From: JBELMB01 sp042088665
Lineage (GTDB): Bacteria; Pseudomonadota; Alphaproteobacteria; Rhodobacterales; Rhodobacteraceae
Assembly (NCBI GenBank): GCA_042088665.1
Contig: JBELMB010000134.1
Location: 1-14,098, forward strand
DNA: 14,098 nt
Direction: 5' to 3'
In this document: positions 1-7,750 of the stretch, one piece after another
How the letters are laid out: every line of letters starts with the position of its first letter
Position numbering within the stretch: the first letter of the stretch is position 1
The notes under the pieces: model-generated
The model's database searches: none
The model's input: the letters and a program-made list of their open reading frames with translations, nothing else
Told to the model about the DNA's origin: nothing
Translations under genes and position numbers: made by a program

Positions 1-38
1 ACTGACCAAGCCGAAGCCCGCCTGCCCCGGAATACCGC

Positions 39-1709
39 CTAGCCCAGAATACCGGGCAGCCGCAGACCATGGTCGCGCGCGCAGTCCAACGCGGTCTCAT
101 ACCCCGCATCCGCGTGCCGCATGACACCGGAGGCGGGGTCGTTCCACAGCACACGCTCCAGTCGGCGCGCGGCGTCCGGCGTGCCATCCGCAACGACCAC
201 AACGCCAGCGTGCTGGGAAAAGCCCATGCCAACCCCACCGCCATGATGCAACGACACCCATGTCGCGCCCGAGGCCACATTGGTCATCGCGTTCAGCAGC
301 GGCCAGTCCGACACCGCGTCAGAGCCATCCTTCATCGCTTCGGTTTCGCGGTTGGGCGAGGCAACCGACCCACTGTCGAGGTGATCGCGCCCGATCACGA
401 TCGGGGCCTTGAGTTCCCCGCTGGCGACCATCTCGTTGAACTTCAGGCCCGCCCGGTGGCGATCCCCAAGCCCGATCCAGCAGATCCGTGCCGGCAACCC
501 CTGAAACGAGATGCGCGCGCGCGCCATGTCGAGCCATGTATGCAGATGCCTGTTCTCTGGAAAGAGGGCCTTCATCGCCGCGTCGGTCTTGTAGATGTCC
601 TCCGGATCGCCGGACAGGGCGCACCAGCGGAACGGCCCGATCCCGCGGCAAAACAGCGGACGGATATAGGCCGGCACGAAACCGGGGAAGTCAAAGGCGT
701 TCTCCAGCCCCTCTTCCAAGGCCACCTGCCGGATATTGTTCCCATAATCCAGCGTCGGCACACCTGCGTTCCAGAAATCGACCATCGCCTGCACATGCAC
801 TTTCATGGAGGCGCGGGCCGCCGCTTCGACGGCTTTGGGGTCCGTCTCGCGCGCGGACCGCCACTGCGCCAGCGACCAGCCCTGCGGCAGGTAGCCGTTC
901 ACCGGGTCATGGGCGCTGGTCTGGTCGGTCACGATGTCGGGCCGCACACCCCGGCGCACGAGATCGGGAAAGACATCCGCCGCATTGCCCAACAGCCCGA
1001 CGGACCGGGCTTGCCCGGCGGCGGTCCACTGCGCGATCATCTCCAGCGCCTCGTCCAGCGTCGCGGCCTTCTCATCGAGGTAGCCGGTGCGCAAGCGGGC
1101 ATCGATGCTGTCCGGATTGCATTCCACCGCCAGACAGGAGGCCCCGGCAAAGACCGCGGCAAGCGGCTGCGCGCCGCCCATGCCGCCCAAGCCCCCGGTC
1201 AGGATCCACTTGCCTGTGAGATCGCCGCCATAGTGCTGGCGCCCGGCCTCGGCGAAGGTCTCAAAGGTGCCCTGGACGATGCCTTGGGTGCCGATGTAGA
1301 TCCACGACCCGGCGGTCATCTGGCCGAACATCATCAGGCCCTTCCTGTCGAGTTCGTGAAAGTGATCCCAGTTCGCCCAATGCGGCACGAGGTTCGAATT
1401 GGCGATCAGCACGCGCGGCGCCTCTGCATGGGTCTTGACGATGGCCACCGGCTTGCCCGATTGCACCAGCAGGGTCTCGTCCGCTTCGAGGTCCTTGAGC
1501 GCGGCAACGATGCGGTCAAAATCCTCCCATGTGCGGGCCGCCCGCCCGATGCCGCCATAGACGACCAACTCATGGGGGTTTTCGGCCACGTCGGGATGCA
1601 GGTTGTTCATCAGCATCCGCATGGCCGCCTCGGCCTGCCATGTCTTGGCGGAGCGCTCTGGCCCCGTGGGCGGAAAGATATCGCGAAGGTTGTGGCGCGG
1701 ATCGGTCAT
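39..1709 (-). CDS. hutU: Urocanate hydratase (urocanase)
   Basis: Second step of histidine degradation: NAD+-dependent hydration of urocanate to 4-imidazolone-5-propionate in the cytoplasm. The 556-residue product is the usual length for bacterial urocanase. It has the glycine-rich NAD-binding stretch GGLGGMGGAQ (about 172-181) and the family signature FQGLPARICW (402-411). Cys410 falls at the same number as the catalytic cysteine of the Pseudomonas putida enzyme. The ATG start is preceded by AGAGG with 7-base spacing. It is the last gene of the minus-strand hutI-H-G-U series and is separated from hutG by 213 bp containing a 16-bp tandem repeat, so its expression may be partly uncoupled from the upstream genes (inference). 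It ends in TAG close to the window edge; the 38 bases beyond show nothing recognisable. Family assignment is essentially certain. Confidence 0.98.
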   Translation of the reverse strand: MTDPRHNLRDIFPPTGPERSAKTWQAEAAMRMLMNNLHPDVAENPHELVVYGGIGRAARTWEDFDRIVAALKDLEADETLLVQSGKPVAIVKTHAEAPRVLIANSNLVPHWANWDHFHELDRKGLMMFGQMTAGSWIYIGTQGIVQGTFETFAEAGRQHYGGDLTGKWILTGGLGGMGGAQPLAAVFAGASCLAVECNPDSIDARLRTGYLDEKAATLDEALEMIAQWTAAGQARSVGLLGNAADVFPDLVRRGVRPDIVTDQTSAHDPVNGYLPQGWSLAQWRSARETDPKAVEAAARASMKVHVQAMVDFWNAGVPTLDYGNNIRQVALEEGLENAFDFPGFVPAYIRPLFCRGIGPFRWCALSGDPEDIYKTDAAMKALFPENRHLHTWLDMARARISFQGLPARICWIGLGDRHRAGLKFNEMVASGELKAPIVIGRDHLDSGSVASPNRETEAMKDGSDAVSDWPLLNAMTNVASGATWVSLHHGGGVGMGFSQHAGVVVVADGTPDAARRLERVLWNDPASGVMRHADAGYETALDCARDHGLRLPGILG

Positions 1710-1800
1710 GGTCAGGCCTCTGGGCAGGGGGTCAGGTCATCGAAGGACGCTGCGGGGCAAGGTCATTCGGGTGGCATTGGTCGGGGCGGGCAAGGTTTCG

Positions 1801-1912
1801 GGACGGGGTTTCTTCAGGACGGGGCTTCTTCGGGACTGCAAGTCTGAGACTGGGCATGTTCCAGATTGGGCGTGCTCCGGACTGGGCGTGCTCCAGACTG
1901 GGCGTGTTCCGC
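1801..1912. repeat. Degenerate 16-bp tandem repeat between hutG and hutU
   Basis: Seven consecutive 16-base units can be laid out in phase from 1801 to 1912. The last four are closely alike (ACTGGGCATGTTCCAG, ATTGGGCGTGCTCCGG, ACTGGGCGTGCTCCAG, ACTGGGCGTGTTCCGC). The first two resemble each other (GGACGGGGTTTCTTCA, GGACGGGGCTTCTTCG), and one diverged unit links them. The better units contain CTGG...CCAG, so each could form a 4-bp stem with a 7-nt loop in RNA from either strand. The array starts 10 bases beyond the hutG stop and lies in the presumed hutG-hutU transcript. The function is unknown. The repeat structure is seen directly; any role in RNA stability or protein binding would be speculation. 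Confidence 0.8.
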
Positions 1913-1922
1913 GACGGCGAGG

Positions 1923-2726
1923 TCACCGGGGGGGCGCGGCAAGCGAAGGGGCCAGCCCATCCAGCGCGGCGAGGATGCGGCCCAGCGGCACGCGCAACGC
2001 CGCGGCCTTGTCCGGATCATAGGCAAAGGGCGGCGCTTCGGTCGCGAGATGGGTGATCTGTGCCAGTTCCATCTGGATGGCATGCACACCCTTTGCGGGT
2101 TGGCCGTGGTGGCGCGTGGTCCAGCCGCCCTTGAACCGTCCGTTCAGAACGGTGGTGTAATCGCTTGCCTCCTGGCAAATCTCAAGGACGCGGTTCTGGA
2201 TCTCGGGTGCACAGGTGCTGCCACCGTTGGTCCCAATGTTGAAATCCGGCAAGCGCCCCGTGAACAGGAAGGGGATCCGCGACCGGATGGAATGGCAATC
2301 GTAAAGGATGGCCACGCCGTGCCGCGCCCGAACACGCGCGATTTCTGCCGACAATGCCGCATGATAGACCGCATGATAGCGGGTCTTGCGATCCTCGATC
2401 TCCTCCGCGGCAGGCGGGCTGTGCCAAAGTGCCGATCCATCGAAATCCGTGAGCGGCACAAGCCCCGTGGTGTTCTGGCCGGGATAGAGGCTTTGACCCG
2501 ACGGGTCGCGATTGGCATCCACGAGGTAGCGGTGGAACCCGGCACGCACCATGGTCACCCCCGGCAGCAACCCGGCATACAGGCGGTCCACGTGCCAATC
2601 CGTATCCGCAAGCTGCTGACCGACCGGTGTCAGCCTGTCGCGCACATCCTCCGGCAGCCAGGTGCCGGTGTGCGGCAGGCCCAATACGATCGGACCCTCG
2701 CCCTGCGTGATCTCGACAGGTGTCAT
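1923..2726 (-). CDS. hutG: N-formylglutamate deformylase (amidohydrolase)
   Basis: Last step of the five-step histidine route: hydrolysis of N-formylglutamate, made by HutF, to L-glutamate and formate in the cytoplasm. The 267-residue protein matches the N-formylglutamate amidohydrolase family in length and motifs: PHTG (18-21), DTDWHVD (41-47), a conserved R-Y-L-V-D-A-N-R-D-P segment (66-75) and DCHS (143-146), which contain the likely metal-binding His/Asp residues. An in-frame start 12 codons upstream (2762) is possible. The ATG at 2726 is preferred because it overlaps the hutH stop as ATGA and has GGAGGAG just upstream. This is the HutF-partner enzyme, not the arginase-like formimidoylglutamase that some bacteria call hutG; the presence of hutF agrees. 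It is translationally coupled to hutH (inference from the overlap). Confidence 0.96.
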   Translation of the reverse strand: MTPVEITQGEGPIVLGLPHTGTWLPEDVRDRLTPVGQQLADTDWHVDRLYAGLLPGVTMVRAGFHRYLVDANRDPSGQSLYPGQNTTGLVPLTDFDGSALWHSPPAAEEIEDRKTRYHAVYHAALSAEIARVRARHGVAILYDCHSIRSRIPFLFTGRLPDFNIGTNGGSTCAPEIQNRVLEICQEASDYTTVLNGRFKGGWTTRHHGQPAKGVHAIQMELAQITHLATEAPPFAYDPDKAAALRVPLGRILAALDGLAPSLAAPPR

Positions 2727-4291
2727 GGCTGCGCCTCCTCCAATGCCAGATGAATGCCGCAAGCGCCCGAAATCATGCCCTGACGGACCAGTTTTGCCGC
2801 GGTTTCGATGTCACCGGCCATAAATCGGTCCTCCGTCAACCGGGGCACCTCGGCCCGCAGCTGCGCCATGGCCGCCGCGAGCGGCGCGCTGGTGGCCAGC
2901 GGCGCGCGAAACTCCACCCCTTGCGCGGCGCACATAAGTTCGATCCCGAGGATCACGGAGAGGTTTTCGTTCATCCTCAGAAGCCTGCGCGCGCCATGCG
3001 CCGCCATGGAGACGTGATCCTCCTGATTGGCGGAGGTCGGCGTGCTGTCGGTGGAACAGGGGTTCGCGAGATGCTTGTTCTCGCTCATCAGGGCGGCGGT
3101 TGTGACTTCCGCAATCATCAGGCCGGAATTCAGCCCCGGAGCCGGCGTCAGGAAGGGCGGCAGATCAAAGCTGAGCGTCGGATCCACCATCAGCGCCACG
3201 CGCCGCTGGGCAATTGCGCCGATCTCTGACAGGGCCAGCGCGATCTGGTCCGCGGCAAAGGCCACTGGTTCGGCATGGAAATTGCCCCCCGACACGATGT
3301 CGCCAGCGCCTGTCCCATCGGCCTGCGCGGGATCGTTGTCCAAGAGCACGAGCGGATTGTCGGATACGCCGTTTGCCTCCACTTCCAGCGTCCGGCCCGC
3401 AAAGCGCAACAGGTCCAGCGCCGCGCCGGTGACTTGCGGCTGACAGCGGATGCAATAGGGATCCTGCACGCGGCTGTCGCCTTCGCGGTGGCTTTCGCGG
3501 ATCTCGGAGCCTGCGAGGGCGGCGCGCATGGCCCGAGCCACGTCGATCTGGCCGGCATGGCCCCGCAGGGCGTGGATCTCCGGGCGCAGGGGGGCCGTGG
3601 ACCCCATGATCGCATCCGTCGACAGGCTCGAGATGGCCACGGCGCTTTCCAGATTGCGCATGGCAGAAAAATACCCGACCAGCGCACAGGCCGTCGAGAA
3701 CTGCGTGCCGTTGATCAGGCCAAGCCCTTCCTTCGGTCCCAGCGTGACTGGCGACAGGCCCACGCGCCGCAGGGCCTCGGCCGAAGGCAGGCGCAGGCCA
3801 TCCAGCAGCGCTTCGCCTTCTCCGATCAGCGTCGCGGCCATATGGGCCAGCGGCGCGAGATCGCCGGATGCCCCGACAGAGCCCTGCGAGGGCACAACCG
3901 GCGTGACGTTGCGCTCCAGCAGGTCTTGGAGCAGGTCAACCGTCTCCAAACGCAGCCCCGATGCCCCCCGCCCCACCGAAACCAGCTTGAGCACCATCAT
4001 CAGGCGCGTGGTCGGCGGATCAAGCGGCGCGCCGATGCCGCAGCAATGGCTGAGCACGAGGTTGTGCTGCAGACGTTCGGTGTCGCCCGGATCAATGCGC
4101 ACGGAGGCCAGCTTGCCAAAGCCGGTGTTCACCCCGTAGACCGCGACGTCGCCCGCCGCCGCCGCCGCCACGACCCGCGCAGACGCCGCGATGCCGGGCC
4201 GGGCGGAGGGCAAAAGCCTCACGGGCGCCGCCTCTCGCCAGCAGGCTTCGAGTTGGGCAAGGGAGACCTCACCGGGGGTCAGGTCCATCAT
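2723..4291 (-). CDS. hutH: Histidine ammonia-lyase (histidase)
   Basis: First step of histidine breakdown: non-oxidative deamination of L-histidine to trans-urocanate and ammonia. The 522-residue product belongs to the MIO-containing ammonia-lyase family. The MIO prosthetic group forms autocatalytically from Ala-Ser-Gly, seen at 141-143 within GSVGASGDLAPLAHMA. Other family residues are present: the active-site tyrosine loop YGVNTGFG (52-59), His82 in SHCCG, LINGTQ, and the QDPYCIRCQPQ block. Two adjacent ATGs (4291 and 4288) share the AGGGAGG ribosome site, at 5 and 8 bases. The first gives an ATGA overlap with the hutI stop. The frame stays open upstream to 4861 through hutI, but that extension has no HutH homology. 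It sits between hutI and hutG in a tightly coupled operon. Confidence 0.97.
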   Translation of the reverse strand: MMDLTPGEVSLAQLEACWREAAPVRLLPSARPGIAASARVVAAAAAGDVAVYGVNTGFGKLASVRIDPGDTERLQHNLVLSHCCGIGAPLDPPTTRLMMVLKLVSVGRGASGLRLETVDLLQDLLERNVTPVVPSQGSVGASGDLAPLAHMAATLIGEGEALLDGLRLPSAEALRRVGLSPVTLGPKEGLGLINGTQFSTACALVGYFSAMRNLESAVAISSLSTDAIMGSTAPLRPEIHALRGHAGQIDVARAMRAALAGSEIRESHREGDSRVQDPYCIRCQPQVTGAALDLLRFAGRTLEVEANGVSDNPLVLLDNDPAQADGTGAGDIVSGGNFHAEPVAFAADQIALALSEIGAIAQRRVALMVDPTLSFDLPPFLTPAPGLNSGLMIAEVTTAALMSENKHLANPCSTDSTPTSANQEDHVSMAAHGARRLLRMNENLSVILGIELMCAAQGVEFRAPLATSAPLAAAMAQLRAEVPRLTEDRFMAGDIETAAKLVRQGMISGACGIHLALEEAQP

Positions 4292-5502
4292 GTGAACCTC
4301 CCTTCGAACATGCGCTTCCACAGGGGGTTGAAGCCGATGCGGTAGGTCAGTTCCGCAGGGTCCTGCACGTCCCACACCGCGAGATCCGCGCGTTGACCCG
4401 CGAGGATCTGGCCTCGGTCGTCCAGCCCAAGCGCCTGTGCGGCGACGCGCGTCACCCCCGCGAGGCATTCGCGCGGGGTCATCCGAAAGAACACCGCGCC
4501 CATGTTCATCGCCAACAACAGCGAGGTCAGCGGCGAGGACCCCGGGTTGTTGTCCGTCGCCAGCGCCATGGGCACGCCCTGCGCGCGAAACGCAGCGACC
4601 GGTGGCGCTTGCGTCTCTCGCAACGTGTAAAAGGCCCCGGGCAGGATCACCGCAACGGTGCCCGCCGCCGCCATGACCGCAACATCCGCCTCGTTTGCGT
4701 ATTCCAGATGATCCGCCGACAGCGCGCCGAACTCTGCCGCCAATGTGGTCCCGCCAAGATGCGACAGCTGTTCGGCGTGCAGTTTGACCGGCAGCCCCAG
4801 CGCGCGCGCGCACACAAACACCCGCCGGATCTGTGCAGGCGAAAAGGCAATGCCCTCGCAAAAGCCATCCACCGCGTCGGCCAGCCCCTGCGCATGGGCG
4901 GCACGCAGCGCGGGCAGGCAGATCTCATCGATGTAGGCGTCAGGGTCCATGTCCGCGGGTGTGGCGTGGGCTCCCAGAAAACTGGTGCGCACCGCGATGG
5001 GCCGTGCCTGTGCGATGGCCCGGGCGACGCGCAGCATCTTCAGCTCTGTCTCCTGATCGAGACCATAGCCGGATTTCACTTCGATGGTGGTCACCCCTTC
5101 TGCGATGAGCGCATCGACCCTTGGCAGGGCGGAGGCCAGCAGCGCAGCTTCGCTGGCGACGCGCGTGGCCGCCACGGTCGAGACGATGCCGCCGCCAGAC
5201 CGCGCGATCTCGGCGTAACTGGCCCCTTCGAGCCGCATCTCGAACTCCGCGGCGCGGTGACCACCGTGCACGATATGGGTGTGGCAATCGATCAACCCCG
5301 GCGTGACCAGCCTGCCGCCAAGATCGGCACGGCCCTCGCGTGCCGCCCTGTCCCGCAAGGGCCCGGGCAAATCACGGGCGGCGCCGGCCCAGGCGATCTT
5401 GCCCCCGTCGATGGCGATGACCGCCTCATCGACCACATCAGCGCCCGGCCGGGTCGCCGATCCGGCTGTCAGTGTTGCCAGACGTGCATTTTCGAGCAGC
5501 AT
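4288..5502 (-). CDS. hutI: Imidazolonepropionase
   Basis: Third step of histidine degradation: metal-dependent hydrolysis of 4-imidazolone-5-propionate to N-formimidoyl-L-glutamate. The 404-residue protein is a standard-length amidohydrolase-superfamily enzyme. Visible metal and substrate motifs are HTH at 74-76, the KSGYGL segment (143-148), LHAEQ with His242, DHLEY with His265, and ATDNNPGSS with Asp317, as expected for HutI. The ATG at 5502 has AAGGTG 5 bases upstream. It is the promoter-proximal gene of the minus-strand operon, transcribed divergently from hutF. Its stop overlaps the hutH start (ATGA). The leader contains a small hairpin whose 3' arm includes part of the ribosome site (listed separately). 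Confidence 0.97.
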   Translation of the reverse strand: MLLENARLATLTAGSATRPGADVVDEAVIAIDGGKIAWAGAARDLPGPLRDRAAREGRADLGGRLVTPGLIDCHTHIVHGGHRAAEFEMRLEGASYAEIARSGGGIVSTVAATRVASEAALLASALPRVDALIAEGVTTIEVKSGYGLDQETELKMLRVARAIAQARPIAVRTSFLGAHATPADMDPDAYIDEICLPALRAAHAQGLADAVDGFCEGIAFSPAQIRRVFVCARALGLPVKLHAEQLSHLGGTTLAAEFGALSADHLEYANEADVAVMAAAGTVAVILPGAFYTLRETQAPPVAAFRAQGVPMALATDNNPGSSPLTSLLLAMNMGAVFFRMTPRECLAGVTRVAAQALGLDDRGQILAGQRADLAVWDVQDPAELTYRIGFNPLWKRMFEGRFT

Positions 5503-5503
5503 G

Positions 5504-5525
5504 AATCACCTTGAATAACGTGATT
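5504..5525 (-). promoter_or_regulatory. Inverted repeat in hutI leader, overlapping its ribosome site
   Basis: The arms AATCAC (5504-5509) and GTGATT (5520-5525) are perfect 6-bp inverted repeats around a 10-nt centre. In the hutI transcript the 3' arm covers the end of the AAGGTG ribosome-binding sequence, directly before the ATG at 5502. It could be a weak RNA hairpin tuning hutI translation, or a second, weaker DNA site for the regulator. The short stem makes chance a real possibility. Confidence 0.35.
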
Positions 5526-5538
5526 TTAATTTTAATAT
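5511..5538 (+). promoter_or_regulatory. Predicted sigma-70-type promoter for hutF-hutC
   Basis: TTGAAT (5511-5516) and TAATAT (5533-5538) are separated by 16 bases in the AT-rich hutI/hutF divergent region. Transcription would start near 5545, leaving a short leader before the hutF start. The -10 element lies inside the 24-bp palindrome at 5531-5554, as expected for a repressor-controlled promoter. Each hexamer matches the consensus at about four of six positions. Predicted by eye only. Confidence 0.45.
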
Positions 5539-5554
5539 GACTGCACATATTAAA
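5531..5554. promoter_or_regulatory. Candidate HutC operator (24-bp palindrome)
   Basis: The perfect 9-bp arms TTTAATATG (5531-5539) and CATATTAAA (5546-5554) flank a 6-nt centre. This is the only strong palindrome in the divergent hutI/hutF region and it overlaps the predicted promoters of both directions. GntR-family HutC proteins are known to bind palindromic operators at hut promoters and to release them with urocanate. The sequence differs from the TGTATATACA-type sites described for gamma-proteobacterial HutC, so assignment to the HutC encoded here is inferred from position and symmetry. Confidence 0.65.
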
Positions 5555-5560
5555 GGTCAA
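5532..5560 (-). promoter_or_regulatory. Predicted sigma-70-type promoter for hutIHGU
   Basis: On the minus strand TTGACC (5560-5555) is a five-of-six match to a -35 box. TATTAA (5537-5532), 17 bases further on, is a reasonable -10. Transcription would start near 5525, giving a leader of about 23 nt that carries the small hutI inverted repeat. The candidate operator covers the spacer and the -10. Predicted by eye only. Confidence 0.45.
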
Positions 5561-5571
5561 TGGGAAGTCGC

Positions 5572-6936
5572 ATGACACGGATCTGGGCACAACAGGCGCT
5601 GACACCCGCTGGCTGGGCAGAGGAGGTGACCGTCACCCTTGATGCGCAGGGCAGGATCGCAACGGTCGCCCCCGGCACGGCCCGGCAGGGTGACCACAGT
5701 GTCGCGGTCCTGCTGCCAGCGCCGGTGAACGCGCACAGCCATGCCTTTCAGCGCGCCATGGCGGGTCTGACCGAACGGCGCGGCCCCACCGCAACCGACA
5801 GCTTCTGGACATGGCGCAAGCTGATGTACCGGTTTCTCGACCGCCTGACGCCGGAGCACGCCGAGGCCATCGCCGCCTTTGTCCAGATGGAAATGCTGGA
5901 GGCCGGGTATGCCACCTGCGTGGAGTTCCATTACCTGCATCATCAGCCTGACGGTCGTCCCTATGACCACCTTGGCGAGATGTCTGACCGGATGGCCGCA
6001 GCCGCGGCCACCAGCGGCATCGGGCTGACACTCTTGCCGGTGGCCTATCAGTACGGTGGTTGTGACAAGCGCCCGCTCGGCGCGGGCCAGCGGCGATTTG
6101 GCAATGATCCGGACCGCTTTGCCCGGCTTTATGCAGAGGCCGCGCAGGCTGTGGCGAACCTGCCCGGGGATTGCCGGATGGGCCTTGCCCCCCACAGCCT
6201 GCGCGCGGTTGCCCCCGACGCCCTGCCCGGACTGGCCACCCTGACCGACGGACCGGTGCACATGCACCTCGCCGAGCAACAGGCCGAAGTGGCGGAGGTC
6301 GAGGCAGCCCTCGGCCGAAGGCCCGCGGAATGGGTGCTGGAAAACATGTCACCCGACGCCCGGAACACCTTTATCCATTGCACGCAGATGTTGCCGCACG
6401 AGACGCTTGGCCTTGCGCGCTCCGGTGCCATTGCGGGGCTGTGCCCGATCACGGAATCGAGCCTTGGGGACGGCATCTTTGACGGGGTGCGCTGGCTGGA
6501 GAACGGTGGCGGGCTGGCCATCGGGTCGGATTCCAACATTCGGATCTCGCTGTCAGAGGAATTGCGCACGCTGGAGTATTCGCAGCGCCTGCGCGATCAC
6601 ACCCGCGCAGCGCTCGCCACATCGGCGCTTTCGACGGGACGCAGGCTGTTCGAGGCGGTCACCGCCGGGGGGGCCATCGCTGCAGGCCGCACCACGGGAC
6701 AGATCGCTCCGGGCCAGTGGGCCGATCTGATGGCGCTGGACGGCAGGCATGTGGATCTGGACGGCACCACGGGTGACACGCTGCTCGACAGCTACATCTT
6801 TGCAGGTGACGACCGGATGGTGCGCACCGTCTGGTCCGCCGGACGTTTGCGCGTGGCCGAGGGGGTGCATCTGGACCGTGCGCAGATCACTGCCGCCTAC
6901 CGCGCCGCGATGCGGGACCTGAGGCAGGATCTGTGA
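5572..6936 (+). CDS. hutF: Formimidoylglutamate deiminase
   Basis: Fourth step of histidine degradation: zinc-dependent deimination of N-formimidoyl-L-glutamate to N-formyl-L-glutamate and ammonia, feeding HutG. The 454-residue amidohydrolase has the metal and catalytic residues in expected order: HSH at 55-57, HMHLAEQQAEV with His232 and Glu235, FIHCTQ with His269, and SDSN with Asp320. As far as I recall, the last three match the numbering of the Pseudomonas aeruginosa enzyme, which supports the ATG at 5572 (GGGAAG upstream). An in-frame ATG at 5560 would add MGSR; its AAGG lies only 3 bases away, closer than usual. It is transcribed divergently from hutI, and its stop overlaps the hutC GTG start (GTGA). 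Its presence defines the ammonia-plus-formate variant of the pathway. Confidence 0.96.
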   Translation: MTRIWAQQALTPAGWAEEVTVTLDAQGRIATVAPGTARQGDHSVAVLLPAPVNAHSHAFQRAMAGLTERRGPTATDSFWTWRKLMYRFLDRLTPEHAEAIAAFVQMEMLEAGYATCVEFHYLHHQPDGRPYDHLGEMSDRMAAAAATSGIGLTLLPVAYQYGGCDKRPLGAGQRRFGNDPDRFARLYAEAAQAVANLPGDCRMGLAPHSLRAVAPDALPGLATLTDGPVHMHLAEQQAEVAEVEAALGRRPAEWVLENMSPDARNTFIHCTQMLPHETLGLARSGAIAGLCPITESSLGDGIFDGVRWLENGGGLAIGSDSNIRISLSEELRTLEYSQRLRDHTRAALATSALSTGRRLFEAVTAGGAIAAGRTTGQIAPGQWADLMALDGRHVDLDGTTGDTLLDSYIFAGDDRMVRTVWSAGRLRVAEGVHLDRAQITAAYRAAMRDLRQDL

Positions 6937-7634
6937 GCCGAACACCGGTCAGAACATGGCAAGCCGTGCAGGGCGAGATCCGCCGCCGCATCAGCCAGCG
7001 CACCTGGAAGCCCGGCGAATACATCCCCAACGAGGCCGATCTCGCGCAGGAGTTCGCCTGTGCCCGCGCCACGATGAACCGCGCGCTGCGCGGTCTGGCC
7101 GAAGAGGGCCTGCTGGAGCGTCGCCGCAAGGCCGGCACGCGCGTGGCGCTGAACCCGGTGCGAGCGGCGCGTTTCGAGATCCCCGTGATCCGAGACGAGA
7201 TCGAGGGCAAGGGGCTGTCCTTTCGCTATGCCGTGCTGGAACGCTCGGTGTCCCGCCCCCCGCCGGATGTGCGCGCGCGGCTGCAATCGGCGCAGGAAGA
7301 CCGCCACCTGCATCTGCACACGCTCTACACCGCCGATGGCGTGCCCTATGTCTTTGAGGATCGCTGGATCAATCTGCGTGCCGTCCCGCAGGCGCGCGAC
7401 GAAACCTTTGCCACGCTCAGCCCCAATGAGTGGCTGGTGCGCGAAGTGCCGTTTGACGGCGGCGGCTTTACCCTCTCTGCGACGGTGGCCGCCGCGCCGG
7501 AGGCCGAAGTGCTGGCCTGCCCACCGGGCGAGGGGCTGGTTGTGCTGGACCGCACCACACGCAACGCGGGTCTTGTCATCACCTCCGTGCGGCTGATGTT
7601 TCACGCCGGCTACCGGATGCATACGGAACTCTAA
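6933..7634 (+). CDS. hutC: Histidine utilisation repressor, GntR/HutC family
   Basis: A 233-residue transcription factor of the HutC branch of the GntR family, which usually represses hut genes and is released by urocanate. The N-terminal winged helix-turn-helix spans about 8-75; NEADLAQEFACARATMNRAL (33-52) covers the helix-turn-helix. A UTRA effector-binding domain fills about 80-230. The start is GTG, overlapping the hutF TGA as GTGA, with GAGGCAGGA upstream, so translation is probably coupled to hutF. Placing the regulator behind hutF under the palindrome-bearing promoter implies autoregulation together with control of the divergent hutIHGU operon (inference). No clear terminator follows; 258 bp separate it from the next plus-strand gene. 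Confidence 0.93.
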   Translation: MSRTPVRTWQAVQGEIRRRISQRTWKPGEYIPNEADLAQEFACARATMNRALRGLAEEGLLERRRKAGTRVALNPVRAARFEIPVIRDEIEGKGLSFRYAVLERSVSRPPPDVRARLQSAQEDRHLHLHTLYTADGVPYVFEDRWINLRAVPQARDETFATLSPNEWLVREVPFDGGGFTLSATVAAAPEAEVLACPPGEGLVVLDRTTRNAGLVITSVRLMFHAGYRMHTEL

Positions 7635-7750
7635 GGTCTGGCAAGGCACAGGCCCGCGGCTGGACCGCTTGGGCAATGGAGGGGCGGATCGGGTTTGCAG
7701 ATCCCGTTTCAGCGCGGCTGGGCGCTGTGACGCGACGACCGGTCGGGCCG

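Noticed and set aside
69..1847. 592-codon plus-strand open frame opposite hutU
   Set aside because: It is a shadow of the high-GC hutU coding strand: composition is Arg/His/Gly/Pro-rich, there is no ribosome site, and the opposite strand is a certain urocanase.
1801..1912. CRISPR array in the hutG-hutU gap
   Set aside because: Units are contiguous 16-bp repeats without spacers, degenerate, and no cas genes are near.
4292..4861. 190-codon upstream in-frame extension of hutH
   Set aside because: It lies wholly inside hutI in another frame and encodes Arg/Gly/Ala-rich sequence without HutH similarity; a strong ribosome site and ATGA overlap mark the start at 4291.
7710..7727. Hairpin CAGCGC/GCGCTG as hutC terminator
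   Set aside because: The stem is perfect but short, about 75 bases after the stop, and not followed by T residues.
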